Source: Rhodanobacter sp. C01 (GTDB lineage Bacteria; Pseudomonadota; Gammaproteobacteria; Xanthomonadales; Rhodanobacteraceae). Taken from it: a stretch of 64,000 nucleotides of DNA. Position numbers and translations under genes: made by a program. Positions within the stretch are counted from its first letter, which is position 1. Every line of letters starts with the position of its first letter. A model generated the notes under the pieces. It ran no database searches. It was given only the letters and a program-made list of their open reading frames with translations, and was not told the DNA's origin. The DNA is taken from the NCBI RefSeq assembly GCF_002001045.1, contig NZ_MUNR01000006.1, positions 227,847 through 291,846 of the forward strand, in the 5' to 3' direction. Below are positions 9,733-18,401 of this stretch, one piece after another.

Positions 9733-10994
9733 GCACGATGCGCGAACAGGCGCTGGCATGCCGCGATGCCGCCCAGGTCATCGCCGCGCTGGACAGCGAG
9801 TCGAAGCGCGCCCTGCTGCGTGACATGGCCACGGCACTGGAAGCGCAATCGCCCACGGTGCTTGCGGCGAATGCCGAGGACATGCGCGGGGCTGCGGAGA
9901 AAGGTGTGCAGGGCGCCATGCTCGACCGGCTTCGGCTGGACCAGGCGCGCGTGGCCGGCATCGCCAACGCGCTGCGTGAGGTCGCCGAGCTGCCCGATCC
10001 GGTTGGCGTGGTGACCCGCTGCGAGGCGCGGCCGAACGGCTTGTCGATCGAGCGCGCGCGCATCCCGCTCGGCGTGATCGCGATGATCTACGAGGCACGC
10101 CCCAACGTCACCGCCGACGCCGCGGCACTGTGCCTGATGGCCGGCAACGGCGTGATATTGCGTGGCGGTTCCGAGGCAATCCATTCCAATACCGCGATCG
10201 CCGCGGCGCTGAAGTCGGCGCTGGCCGCGCATGGCCTGCCGGCTGCCGCGCTGGTCCTGATCGAAGACCTGCGCCGCGAGACGATGGTCGAGCTGCTGCA
10301 GCTCACCGACATCATCGACCTCGCCATCCCGCGCGGAGGCGAAGGCCTGATCCGCTTCGTCGCCGAACACGCACGCGTGCCGGTGATCAAGCACTACAAG
10401 GGCGTTTGCCATCTGTACGTGGACCGTGCCGCCGATTCCGCACGGGCGCTGGACCTGCTGATCGACGGCAAGACCACACGCCCCGGTGTGTGCAATGCGT
10501 TGGAGACGCTGCTGGTGCATCGGGACATCGCCAATGAATTTGTGCCTTGCGCGGCGCAGGCATTGCACGAACGTGGCGTCGAACTGCGCGGGGACGAGCG
10601 CAGCCGCGCGCTGGTCCCCGACATGCGCGAAGCCACGGATGACGATTACGCCGCCGAATTCCTCGACTTGATCCTCGCCGTGCGCGTGGTCGACGACCTT
10701 GATCAAGCCGTCGCGCACATCCGCCGCCATGGTTCCGACCACACCGAAGTGATCGCCACTCGCGACGAAGCCGCTGCGCAACGCTTCGTGCAGGCGATCC
10801 GCTCCGCCGTGGTGATGGTCAATGCCTCCTCGCGCTTCAGCGATGGTGGCGAACTTGGCCTGGGCGCCGAGATTGGCATCTCGACAACGCGGCTACATGC
10901 CTATGGACCGATGGGGGCCGAGGCGTTGACGGTCGAGCGCTTTGTGGTGCGCGGGGAAGGGCAGGTGCGACATCCGCAGCAGAGCCGGACATAG
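9729..10994 (+). CDS. proA: Gamma-glutamyl-phosphate reductase
   Basis: Second step of proline synthesis, reducing gamma-glutamyl phosphate to the semialdehyde with NADPH. 421 aa, an aldehyde-dehydrogenase-fold enzyme with the catalytic cysteine at residue 255 in [11 protein letters not shown]. The ATG overlaps the proB stop, so ProB and ProA, which act as a pair, are made together. Last gene of the rightward arg-pro run; no clear hairpin terminator is visible in the 147 bp before the convergent S41 peptidase gene. Confidence 0.95.
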   Translation: MSTMREQALACRDAAQVIAALDSESKRALLRDMATALEAQSPTVLAANAEDMRGAAEKGVQGAMLDRLRLDQARVAGIANALREVAELPDPVGVVTRCEARPNGLSIERARIPLGVIAMIYEARPNVTADAAALCLMAGNGVILRGGSEAIHSNTAIAAALKSALAAHGLPAAALVLIEDLRRETMVELLQLTDIIDLAIPRGGEGLIRFVAEHARVPVIKHYKGVCHLYVDRAADSARALDLLIDGKTTRPGVCNALETLLVHRDIANEFVPCAAQALHERGVELRGDERSRALVPDMREATDDDYAAEFLDLILAVRVVDDLDQAVAHIRRHGSDHTEVIATRDEAAAQRFVQAIRSAVVMVNASSRFSDGGELGLGAEIGISTTRLHAYGPMGAEALTVERFVVRGEGQVRHPQQSRT

Positions 10995-11141
10995 TGCTGG
11001 ATGTCAGCTCTCGGCCAGCTACGGACGGTCGATGTACTCAATTCAACGGCGCAAAGCAGACGTTCGCACAAGCATCGGCGTCGAGGTTTGCGCCTGTGTT
11101 CCTCCACCTCGACCGGTAGGCTGAGGCGAAGGAATTAGAGC

Positions 11142-12239
11142 TTACCGCGGTGGCAAGTAGTTCGGCGGATCGCTCTCGCCCTTTTCCGCATTCGCCAGGT
11201 CGTGCTTGAGTTCCTCGCGTTGATCGGCGTCGGTCGCGTTCGAAAGCAGCGTGTCCAGAATTGCGACATAGGCAGTCTGTTGTGCCTTGGCCGCGGCGAC
11301 CGCAATATCCGGTTTCACGCCCACATGTTCCCAGTTGGTATGGGTCACGGGATTGATCGCTCGCCCGTTCGGGATGAAGGCCGCGAAGCCGTGGCCCAGT
11401 GCGACCGGATCGCCGGGATTGGCGCCGCCGCCGGTGGTTTCACCGACGAGGGTTGCACGCTTCTGCGTCTGGAAGTCATACGCGCATTCTTCACCACCGG
11501 AAAACGTACGCGCCGAGGTCAGCACATACACCGGCTTGGTGTAGTGCACGCCGACGCTCGGGTTGGTCCAGTACTGCCGCGTGGTATTGTCCGGGCGCGT
11601 ATAGATATCGTTGAGATGGCGCTCGTCGCCCTCAACGAAGAAGTGACTCAGCAAGTAGGCAACGCTGTTCGGTTCGCCGCCGCCATTGCGGCGCAGGTCG
11701 ATGATCAGCGCATCGGTTCCCGCGAGGATGGTCATCGCTGAGGAGTACGCAGCACCCACCATTGCGGTCGGACCGAACTGACGTATCTCCAAGTAGCCGA
11801 CATTGCCCGGCAGTCGTTCCACCCGCTGGATCCCGAAACTGAAGCTGGCCACTTCCTGACGCTGCTGCGCAAGTTCGGCCTTGCCCGGAACCGCAGCGTG
11901 CGCCGCAGGCGGATGGAAATCCGGATCGTATCCCACGACGAAATGGCCATCCTTGCCGATGTCGCGCAGATCCTGCGTCAGTGCTTTGGCGAAGCTGTCC
12001 GCGGTATTCGCTGAAGCGTAGTCGCCTTTAGCCTGTTTGCTTTCAAGTGCAGTTGTCAGTTGTTTTGCCACATCTGGGAAAACGTAGTTGGCCTGCAATT
12101 GTCTGGCGAGGCTTTCGATGACTGCCTTGCGCTCCGCGTTGCCGATAGCCGGATTGGGTTGCTTGTCCTGTGCGTGGAGCGCGCCTGCGAAGCTGAGTCC
12201 GAGCAGCAGGGATGCAGTGAGAAAGCAGATCTTGTTCAT
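11142..12239 (-). CDS. Secreted S41-family peptidase (IRBP-like, no PDZ)
   Basis: 365-aa protein with a Sec signal peptide (about 1-23, cleavage after LHA), so periplasmic or exported. It has an N-terminal helical domain and a tail-specific-protease core: the nucleophile is Ser247 in TSARTFSGGEE and an ETTGGG turn follows at 267-272. No PDZ domain is seen between them, as in the retinol-binding-protein-like S41 branch. ATG 12239 follows an AGGAG site. It lies 60 bp after the M56 membrane protease gene and has its own palindromic operator at 12257-12276, matching the one before blaI. I infer it is the target of that regulatory pair. Its substrate is unknown. Confidence 0.85.
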   Translation of the reverse strand: MNKICFLTASLLLGLSFAGALHAQDKQPNPAIGNAERKAVIESLARQLQANYVFPDVAKQLTTALESKQAKGDYASANTADSFAKALTQDLRDIGKDGHFVVGYDPDFHPPAAHAAVPGKAELAQQRQEVASFSFGIQRVERLPGNVGYLEIRQFGPTAMVGAAYSSAMTILAGTDALIIDLRRNGGGEPNSVAYLLSHFFVEGDERHLNDIYTRPDNTTRQYWTNPSVGVHYTKPVYVLTSARTFSGGEECAYDFQTQKRATLVGETTGGGANPGDPVALGHGFAAFIPNGRAINPVTHTNWEHVGVKPDIAVAAAKAQQTAYVAILDTLLSNATDADQREELKHDLANAEKGESDPPNYLPPR

Positions 12240-12256
12240 GGGTACTCCTTGGGTTG

Positions 12257-12285
12257 AGTACTAAGTGATTAGTAGTTGTGGACAA
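12257..12285 (-). promoter_or_regulatory. Promoter and BlaI-type operator of the S41 peptidase gene
   Basis: The half-sites AGTACTA (12257-12263) and TAGTAGT (12270-12276) are separated by 6 bp, one mismatch from perfect symmetry. On the minus strand a TTGTCC -35 (12280-12285) and a TAGTAC -10-like box (12258-12263) flank and overlap the dyad with 16-bp spacing. The same dyad lies in the blaI promoter. The repressor match is inferred. Confidence 0.65.
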
Positions 12286-12299
12286 AAAAACACCTGCGA

Positions 12300-13862
12300 T
12301 TAGCGCGCGATCGAACCGACTTCCAGGGAGGAAACCTGCCAGGCACCCGCACGACGCTCGCCGGAAACGCGGACCTTCGCGTGCCCCTTGGGACCGGTCA
12401 GGACGAAGGAAAGGTTGGCATTGCCTTCCGCGTTGCTGGTGTCTGAAAGATTTAGCGATCCATCCACCGAATCGGGTGCGACATTGATCGGGCTGCCGAG
12501 CGTGGTGACCACCCGACTATCCATCGCCACCGTGCGGAGCAGACCCTTGAACGCATTCGAATCTGCGATCGATGGCAGTGGAGGCGGTGGAGGCGGTAGA
12601 GCCATGGACGGCATGGGCGGTGGCGCCGGCATGTCCGGAAGCGGCGGCGGGGCGCTCAAGGTCGTCACGTCACTCAGCCATGCGCGCACATTGCCATCGA
12701 TGGGTCGGCTTTGCTGGTCTTCCTTGTAGATCTCGATGATGTGGCCCTGGCGATCCATGCTGATCCGGTAGTAGCGCTGCTTGTCCAGGCCATTGGCGGT
12801 GATCTCGCGGAAGTCTCCGGGAGCGAGTGCACCGTCAGTCGACGACTCGATTCTCAGATTGGGCAGCTTGTGCTTTGACACACCAATGCCGGTGGCGAGC
12901 AAGCCGCCAGTGCAGAGCAATACGATCAGACCGGCTGGCACTCGCCAAGGCAAGCGCGAGGGTGGTCCGGACAACAGACGGGAGATGCGTTGCATGAGTG
13001 AGCCTCCATGGGCTGCTAGCATGAGATGTGGGAAAGAGAGACGTTGACGCTCCAGTGTCGCGAGTGCCTCGGCCAAGGCAATGGTGTTCCCGCATGCATC
13101 CACTGCCAGGTCATCACAAGCGTATTCGCGCTCGGCCCGAATGCGCCGACTCAACCACCACGCTGCCGGATGGAAGAACAACAACGATTCGGCCACGCAC
13201 TGAAGTCCGTTCCATAGCCAGTCCGCACGCCGGATATGCGCGAGTTCATGGGCCAGCAGGGCCTCGATCTGGTCCGGCCCCAGCCGCGTCAGCATCGACA
13301 CCGGCAGCCAGATCACCGGACGGAAGTAGCGCACCGTAAACGGCGAAAGCACGTTGTCCGACAGACGAACGGCAACCGCACGTGCAATCCCGAGGGCTTG
13401 CTTCAGGACGAGAACACGGCTCTGCCAGACTGCAGGCAGTTCATCGAATGCCTGCCGGTCGAGCGATCCGATCTGCCGCAAGCCGCCGAGCTGACGTACG
13501 AGCATCAGCGCTGCACCCAGCAGCCACAGCAGTGACACCCAGCCGGCAACGCCATTGGATTCCTGCACGAATATGCCGGTCGTCGTGACCAGATGCGGTC
13601 TGGACAAGACAGGAACGAGTCCGATGCCCAGCGTCGTCGCCGATTTTTCCAGAAACGTCGCCATGCTGATCAACGGTGCAATCACCATGGCCAGCAGGAA
13701 AACCATGCCCACGACATGCCGAAGCGCCGCGTTACGTCGCGGCAGCACAGAAAACGCCGCTGCCGCGAGCAGCGCGAACAGCGCGCCTTGCCACAACGAA
13801 TTCAGCAGCGCATTCGCGCAGGCCGGCGCAAGCGCGTATTGGGCATTCCAGAACGCGTCCAT
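12300..13862 (-). CDS. BlaR1/MecR1-like M56 membrane metalloprotease with Coa1-like C-terminal domain
   Basis: 520 aa. Membrane helices at about 20-40, 48-69, 104-123 and 305-327 surround a cytoplasmic zinc protease: HELAH at 205-209 with the distal EREYACDD (Glu246) ligand region. In BlaR1 this protease is activated by a periplasmic penicillin-binding domain. That domain is absent; after the last helix come about 75 residues with no recognised domain, a Pro-rich linker (404-430, runs of PPPPPP) and an 80-residue C-terminal segment (LGSPI at 455-459, SFVLTGPKG at 485-493, GAWQVSSLEV at 506-515) resembling Coa1-type domains. It starts 5 bp after blaI. Expected role: signal-triggered inactivation of the BlaI repressor. 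The signal is unknown and the Coa1 match is by eye. Confidence 0.88.
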   Translation of the reverse strand: MDAFWNAQYALAPACANALLNSLWQGALFALLAAAAFSVLPRRNAALRHVVGMVFLLAMVIAPLISMATFLEKSATTLGIGLVPVLSRPHLVTTTGIFVQESNGVAGWVSLLWLLGAALMLVRQLGGLRQIGSLDRQAFDELPAVWQSRVLVLKQALGIARAVAVRLSDNVLSPFTVRYFRPVIWLPVSMLTRLGPDQIEALLAHELAHIRRADWLWNGLQCVAESLLFFHPAAWWLSRRIRAEREYACDDLAVDACGNTIALAEALATLERQRLSFPHLMLAAHGGSLMQRISRLLSGPPSRLPWRVPAGLIVLLCTGGLLATGIGVSKHKLPNLRIESSTDGALAPGDFREITANGLDKQRYYRISMDRQGHIIEIYKEDQQSRPIDGNVRAWLSDVTTLSAPPPLPDMPAPPPMPSMALPPPPPPLPSIADSNAFKGLLRTVAMDSRVVTTLGSPINVAPDSVDGSLNLSDTSNAEGNANLSFVLTGPKGHAKVRVSGERRAGAWQVSSLEVGSIAR

Positions 13863-13867
13863 CGACC

Positions 13868-14251
13868 TTATTTCCGCTTTGCCTTGGCTTTGGCGATCAA
13901 CTTGGCGATCGCATCGAGGTCTTCGCTGCTGGCTGTGTCGTCGTCGAGCGCGCGCTGCACGAGCTTCAAGGCGGAACCGCCAAAAGCGCGTCGCGCGAGG
14001 TCTTTCAGCAGAGACGACTGCACCACCGGCTCCGGATGTGCGGGGACGAAACGGTGGCTGCGTTCGGATTCGTCCCGACGCACGAGCCCCTTCTCGGTCA
14101 TGACCGTCAGCATCTTCAGCACGGTCGTATAAGCGGTCTCCTTGCTGCGCAGAAGTTCGTCATGAACCTCGTGCACGGTACTTGGCGCAGCACGGCTCCA
14201 GAGCACGCGCAGGATCGCCAATTCACCTTCGGTAGGATTGGGGGAAGACAT
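13868..14251 (-). CDS. BlaI/MecI/CopY-family transcriptional repressor
   Basis: 127-aa winged-helix repressor. NPTEGELAILRVLW and TVHEVHDELL are the first helices, TAYTTVLKMLTVMTEKGLVRR the recognition helix and wing, and the rest is a dimerisation tail. ATG 14251 is used (a TTG directly before it is also in frame) because GGAG lies 6 nt upstream. Members bind dyads as dimers and are inactivated by their partner M56 protease, which here follows 5 bp downstream. Operators at 14288-14307 (its own promoter) and 12257-12276 (peptidase gene) fit autoregulation plus one target. Confidence 0.92.
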   Translation of the reverse strand: MSSPNPTEGELAILRVLWSRAAPSTVHEVHDELLRSKETAYTTVLKMLTVMTEKGLVRRDESERSHRFVPAHPEPVVQSSLLKDLARRAFGGSALKLVQRALDDDTASSEDLDAIAKLIAKAKAKRK

Positions 14252-14285
14252 CAACGAACGCTCCGCAGAAGTTTCTACTGCAACA

Positions 14286-14314
14286 TTAGTACTACATCGT
14301 TAGTACTTCGTCAA
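14286..14314 (-). promoter_or_regulatory. blaI promoter with perfect palindromic operator
   Basis: Minus-strand -35 TTGACG (14309-14314) and -10 TACTAA (14286-14291) are 17 bp apart. Between and over them lies the perfect inverted repeat AGTACTA-N6-TAGTACT (14288-14307), placed where a bound dimer would block polymerase. The same dyad with one mismatch precedes the S41 peptidase gene. Confidence 0.75.
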
Positions 14315-14592
14315 TCGACAACGGCCCACAGGGTCGCGGATGCGGTAGCCAGCGAACAAATGCGATGCTCAAGTCCATCGACTGGGCCGAGCCTGCAAAG
14401 GCATCTCATGCCACAGCTCGGTTGGGGGCTTCCTCAGACAAGACCCAATTTGACGCCGTTGTCTCTCCTAAAAGCGGCCGTTCGCAACCGGCTCAAGTGG
14501 GTCGCAAGCAGACCTTGCAAACATGCCGCTTTCGAGCCTGTCACGAACGATGCTGTCATGCGGCATGGAAGAACTGTCGCAGTGCTCGCGCA
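14315..14592. other. Non-coding gap, nothing recognised
   Basis: About 280 bp between the blaI promoter and the 3' end of the GH31 gene. It appears less GC-rich than its neighbours, and no reading frame with family features, tRNA or clear hairpin terminator is visible. It may be eroded sequence. Confidence 0.5.
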
Positions 14593-17400
14593 TCACCGCC
14601 ATGTCACCTCGATACGGTTACGGATGCCCTGCCGAGGCAGCGTGACGGTTGCCATGTCTTGCGCGGCATCCCAGCTCCATTGGCTGGTGCTCGTGCCGTC
14701 CACGACGACTACCTCGGGCTTGCCGGCAGCGCGGATACGCAATTCGTACGCACGGCTCTGCAGCTGATTTGCGAACGCGCCCTTGGCCGGCCCGATGACG
14801 AGTTGGTGGCTGCCGGTCGCATCGGTCGCGTAGTTCATCGGCGTCAACGCGTACTGTCCTTTGGCATAGGCGAGCGAGCCGCCGTCGTCCTCGTAGAAGT
14901 CGAAGTGGCCGTTGCCCGTGCCATATACGTTGAGGATGACGGTATCCAGCGGCTTGGCGTCGGAGTAATCGCTCACCGGCTGTTCGGGAACGATGGCACC
15001 GTCGCGGACGAATACCGGCGTCTGGTCCACCGCATAGTGCGCGGTGAACGTGGTGCCACCTGCGTAGTGCTTGCCGGTGAAGAAGTCGATCCATTGTCCG
15101 GGTGGCAGGTAGACGGTACGTTCGCCGCTCTTGTCGAGCACGGGCGCGACCAGCATTTCGTCGCCGAAGAAGTACTCATGCATGTGCCGGTAGGCTTCGT
15201 CCAGGTCTGGGTACTCCAGGTACAGCGGGCGCAGGATCGGCATGGACTGGGTGTGCGCCAGCCAAGTGCAGGTATAGATGTAGGGGATCAGCTGGGTGCG
15301 CAGGGTGAAGTACTTGCGCATCAGCGCCACGCCCTGGTCGCCGTAGACCCAGGGCATGCGCGCATTGCCCTCGCGCGGGTTGGCGTGGGCGCTGTGCATG
15401 CGCAGGATTGGACTGAACGTGCCGAATTCGATCCAGCGCGCATACAGATCGAAGTCGATCTTTGCGCCGTGAAAACCGGCGATATCGTTCGTGATGTACG
15501 GCACCAGCACGTTGCCGCCGCGGGCGGTGAAGGCGACCTCGTAGGCGAGCACCGGCCATTCCGAATACGTGTCGCCGGTGAAGAACGCGGGGTAGCGCTC
15601 GCTGCCCCAGTCGCCGTAGCGGCTGAGGATGAAGCCGCGCTTGCCGGTCTCCTGCGGGGTGAAGTCGTAGAAGACCTTGTTGGTCCACAGCTGCGGATTG
15701 AGCCCGGGCATCTCGGTGGAGCCACCGCCGCCGTCCACCCACCACGCGTCCACGCCGGCCTGCATCAGCGGCAGGTGCAGCTGGCGCATGAAGATGTCCG
15801 CCTGTCGCTGGTCGGAGAGGTCGAAATAGATGCGCTTTGGCGGCAGCACGTCGCGGATCGCCAGCGGTCCGCGCAGCAGGCCGGCAACGGTGCTGTTGCC
15901 GGTGTCGTCACCGCCGCCGCCATCCACACGGAGGACGATGTCGTTCGCCTGTCCGGCCCGGGCATAGGGCGTGATGTCGGTATAGGTGAGCCGGCGCGGC
16001 CAGCGGATCGAGCTGTGCGTCGCCTCCTTGCCGTTGACGAAGATCCGGTAGCTGCCGCCGACCTGGCCCAACTCGACGTACAGCGCATGGGGCAGCGTGT
16101 CGGGCAGGCGCACCGAGGTGCGATACCAGGCGACGCCGTGGTAGTTCGCATAGCCCTGTTCCTGCCATGGCAGCCCGGTCCGTATCGACTTCCAGTCGCG
16201 GCCGTCGTGGCCGGGTGCGAACCAGTGCTGGTCGAGCCCCTGGTCGTGCGGGTCGGTGGCGAAGGTCCATCCGCCGGCGATGTCCAGGTCGAGCGTCGGC
16301 TTCGGCGGCAGCGGCCGGCCCAGCGCCTGCAGTACGTCCGGCGCGTGGCTGTCACTGAAGGACAGGATGCTCTCGTCGGTGTTGGCATAGCCGGGATGGT
16401 CGTTGAGACTGAGCTTGATGCCGCGCTGCTGCAGCCATTCCATGAATTGCCGGGGATGCGGGATCAGCGGGCTCCAGTCGTAGCCGCCCTGCCAGCCGTA
16501 GTTGTGCCAGGCGAAATCCAGTACCAGGGTGTCGAACGGGATGTGCTCGTCTCGTAGCCGCGAAACCTCGTCCTCCAGATACTGCTGGTTGTAGCGCAGG
16601 AACTCGGGCTGGCCGGATTCCACCGTATCCGGGAAGTATTCGAAATTGAGGTCGGTGATCCACGGGCCGAGGGTGTAGCGCGGGATCATCGGCACGGGGC
16701 CGCACAACTGCGCGTATTCCTGCAGCACCTGATGGTAGTCGTGGCCGTAGGCGAACAGGTACCAGTCCTGGCCGTCCATCCGTGGACGCGGTTCTATCCA
16801 GGTCTTTTGCGCGTTCCACACGGGGGTGCGGCTGTCATCGATGAAAGCGTAGCCGCTGCGACTCAGCAGCCCGGGCTTGGCCTCGTCCAGGTGCACGTCG
16901 ATGCCGGGGATGAGGTCGTCGACCGGGCTTTCGAGATCCATGTGCCCGCTGGGCAGGTTGGCCTTGCTGATGTTGTCCAGGGAGTAGGTGAGGCCACCCA
17001 GGTTCTGTGGGTCGGGCTGGCCGGGATGCCACGTTTGCGTGCCGTGGGTGGCATCGTGCCAGCTCACTTCAAGATTGGTCGCGGCGAACGGGCCGGAGTC
17101 CAGCTTGTAGCGCAGGGTCACGGCATCGGTGCTGGCCACCAGCCAGCCGCCCTTGTGCGTCGACTGGGCGTGCACGGCAGGCCAGTCTCTTTTCAGCACG
17201 ACGGCCGTGGGGGCATCGATGAAGTCGCCGGATGGCACGTATTCCATCCGCACCAGGGATGGCGTCAGGAACTCGAAGCGCGCATGGCCGGCAACGATGG
17301 TCGTAGTGTCCTGGGCATAAGCGCATGGCGCCAGTACAAGCGACAGGAAAACAGCAGGCATCCATGCCGAAGCCAGTCCGAAGATGCGGTGAAGAGTCAT
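14593..17400 (-). CDS. Secreted GH31 family glycoside hydrolase
   Basis: 935 aa with a signal peptide (about 1-29, cleavage after AYA). Order: N-terminal beta-sandwich (about 35-230), first part of the GH31 barrel (MIPRYTLGPWITDLNF from 238), an inserted module (about 370-515, with GVAWYRTSVRLP and YRIFVNGKEA, typical of sugar-binding beta-sandwiches), second part of the barrel, then a C-terminal sandwich with DUF5110-like features. The nucleophile is expected at Asp556 (AWWVDGG) and the acid/base at Asp610 (RYPAFFTGDTYSEW). Alpha-glucosidase or alpha-xylosidase activity is plausible; the substrate cannot be fixed. No TonB transporter or other sugar genes are adjacent, so it looks like a stand-alone periplasmic or surface enzyme. 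Confidence 0.88.
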   Translation of the reverse strand: MTLHRIFGLASAWMPAVFLSLVLAPCAYAQDTTTIVAGHARFEFLTPSLVRMEYVPSGDFIDAPTAVVLKRDWPAVHAQSTHKGGWLVASTDAVTLRYKLDSGPFAATNLEVSWHDATHGTQTWHPGQPDPQNLGGLTYSLDNISKANLPSGHMDLESPVDDLIPGIDVHLDEAKPGLLSRSGYAFIDDSRTPVWNAQKTWIEPRPRMDGQDWYLFAYGHDYHQVLQEYAQLCGPVPMIPRYTLGPWITDLNFEYFPDTVESGQPEFLRYNQQYLEDEVSRLRDEHIPFDTLVLDFAWHNYGWQGGYDWSPLIPHPRQFMEWLQQRGIKLSLNDHPGYANTDESILSFSDSHAPDVLQALGRPLPPKPTLDLDIAGGWTFATDPHDQGLDQHWFAPGHDGRDWKSIRTGLPWQEQGYANYHGVAWYRTSVRLPDTLPHALYVELGQVGGSYRIFVNGKEATHSSIRWPRRLTYTDITPYARAGQANDIVLRVDGGGGDDTGNSTVAGLLRGPLAIRDVLPPKRIYFDLSDQRQADIFMRQLHLPLMQAGVDAWWVDGGGGSTEMPGLNPQLWTNKVFYDFTPQETGKRGFILSRYGDWGSERYPAFFTGDTYSEWPVLAYEVAFTARGGNVLVPYITNDIAGFHGAKIDFDLYARWIEFGTFSPILRMHSAHANPREGNARMPWVYGDQGVALMRKYFTLRTQLIPYIYTCTWLAHTQSMPILRPLYLEYPDLDEAYRHMHEYFFGDEMLVAPVLDKSGERTVYLPPGQWIDFFTGKHYAGGTTFTAHYAVDQTPVFVRDGAIVPEQPVSDYSDAKPLDTVILNVYGTGNGHFDFYEDDGGSLAYAKGQYALTPMNYATDATGSHQLVIGPAKGAFANQLQSRAYELRIRAAGKPEVVVVDGTSTSQWSWDAAQDMATVTLPRQGIRNRIEVTWR

Positions 17401-17494
17401 TGCATGCCCCTCTGCCTGGATTGGATTGGTCGATGTGATCAGCCAACGTTACAACAAGCGGACCCGGAGAGAAGAGCATGATGCTGGCTGCATG

Positions 17495-17531
17495 CAACGA
17501 TGGTGGAGCTAGAGCTGCTCCACCATCGTTG
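17495..17531. repeat. Perfect 15-bp inverted repeat upstream of GH31
   Basis: The arms (17495-17509 and 17517-17531, starting CAACGATGG) are exact complements around a 7-nt centre, about 95 bp upstream of the GH31 start. There is no T-run on either side, so an ordinary terminator is unlikely; it could be an operator or an mRNA hairpin after the small gene at 17633-17833. Confidence 0.7.
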
Positions 17532-17632
17532 GCCTTGTATGCCACCATGCGGTGGCAAAAGGTGAATCTGCTGCGTCGGCGGGCGTGCACTCCGGTGGTC
17601 AGGTCACCGCAAAGTGGCTGCTCGTTGCCCTG

Positions 17633-17833
17633 CTATTGCGTGCGCACAGAACCATCGCCGATGCCATGACATAGACGTGCGATCAAAGGCAGCAGTGTGG
17701 CGACGACGGATACGTGCCAGCGCTTGCCGGCAGGTCTTTGCGCGGGCTGCGGGTGCTGTGCCAATCGCCGGGCGAGTTCCGGATCGTGGATGTGGCTGTG
17801 CAGGAACAGCAGGTTGGTCAGAAGCGAACTCAT
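17633..17833 (-). CDS. Small hypothetical protein
   Basis: 66 aa, not recognised. It begins MSSLLTNLLFLHSHIHDPEL, is rich in Arg, His, Pro and Gln in the middle, and ends with a hydrophobic stretch VATLLPLIARLCHGI. A strong GAGGAGA ribosome site sits 6 nt before the ATG, and it starts 34 bp after the VOC gene on the same strand, so it is probably expressed with it. Support is the start signal and position only. Confidence 0.5.
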   Translation of the reverse strand: MSSLLTNLLFLHSHIHDPELARRLAQHPQPAQRPAGKRWHVSVVATLLPLIARLCHGIGDGSVRTQ

Positions 17834-17867
17834 CGAAGTCTCCTCGGGGCCATGATCGGCATGGTGC

Positions 17868-18227
17868 TCATGTCGGCTGCTGGCACACGAACTCGATCAG
17901 CCGTCCATCCGGGTCGCGCAGATAAGCGGCGTAGTAGTTCGGATGGATATGCGGCGCGAGTGCCGGGGCGTGGTCGAGCCGATGCCCTGCCGCTTGGGCG
18001 GTCGCATAGACCTGCTCGACCAGCGCCCGGCTGGCGACACCAAACGCAAAGTGGACGTGTGCCGACGGTTCGCCGACGACAATGAAAAAGTCCAGGTCGT
18101 GGCCATTGCCGTAGCCTTTCGCTGCACCGTCGACCTTCTGCTCGTAGCCGAGCGGCGCGAGTACGTCGCCGTAGAAACGGAGGTTTGCATCAAGGTTTCG
18201 GGTCTGCAGCTCGATATGGTCGATCAT
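17868..18227 (-). CDS. VOC (glyoxalase-like) family protein
   Basis: 119 aa, one vicinal-oxygen-chelate module pair. MIDHIELQTRNLDANLRFY is the usual opening strand and DPDGRLIEFVCQQ the closing one with the metal-ligand Glu; a central VHFAFGV strand lies between. ATG 18227 is preferred to an upstream in-frame start at 18278 because the family begins at IDHIEL and a GGAA site precedes it. Members include dioxygenases, glyoxalases and resistance proteins, so no reaction can be assigned. Confidence 0.82.
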   Translation of the reverse strand: MIDHIELQTRNLDANLRFYGDVLAPLGYEQKVDGAAKGYGNGHDLDFFIVVGEPSAHVHFAFGVASRALVEQVYATAQAAGHRLDHAPALAPHIHPNYYAAYLRDPDGRLIEFVCQQPT

Positions 18228-18401
18228 CGGTATTCCAGTCAAGGTGAGGGTGTGGCCGGCGGCCAGCGTCGATTGCATCGAGAAACCTTGCTGCGAGTCG
18301 ATCGCCGGCTACGCACATGATCGCGATTTGCGCCGCGGCTCGGCCGCGCAATGCGGACATTTCCTGTTGGCACGCCGCGATTTTTGCCGCTAAGGTGCGG
18401 C

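Noticed and set aside
12300..13862. Beta-lactam sensor BlaR1 proper
   Set aside because: No SxxK/SxN/KTG penicillin-binding motifs after the last membrane helix, and no beta-lactamase gene nearby.
14365..16557. Plus-strand frame of 730 codons opposite the GH31 gene
   Set aside because: Mirror of a strongly conserved glycosidase; composition is that of a high-GC shadow frame.
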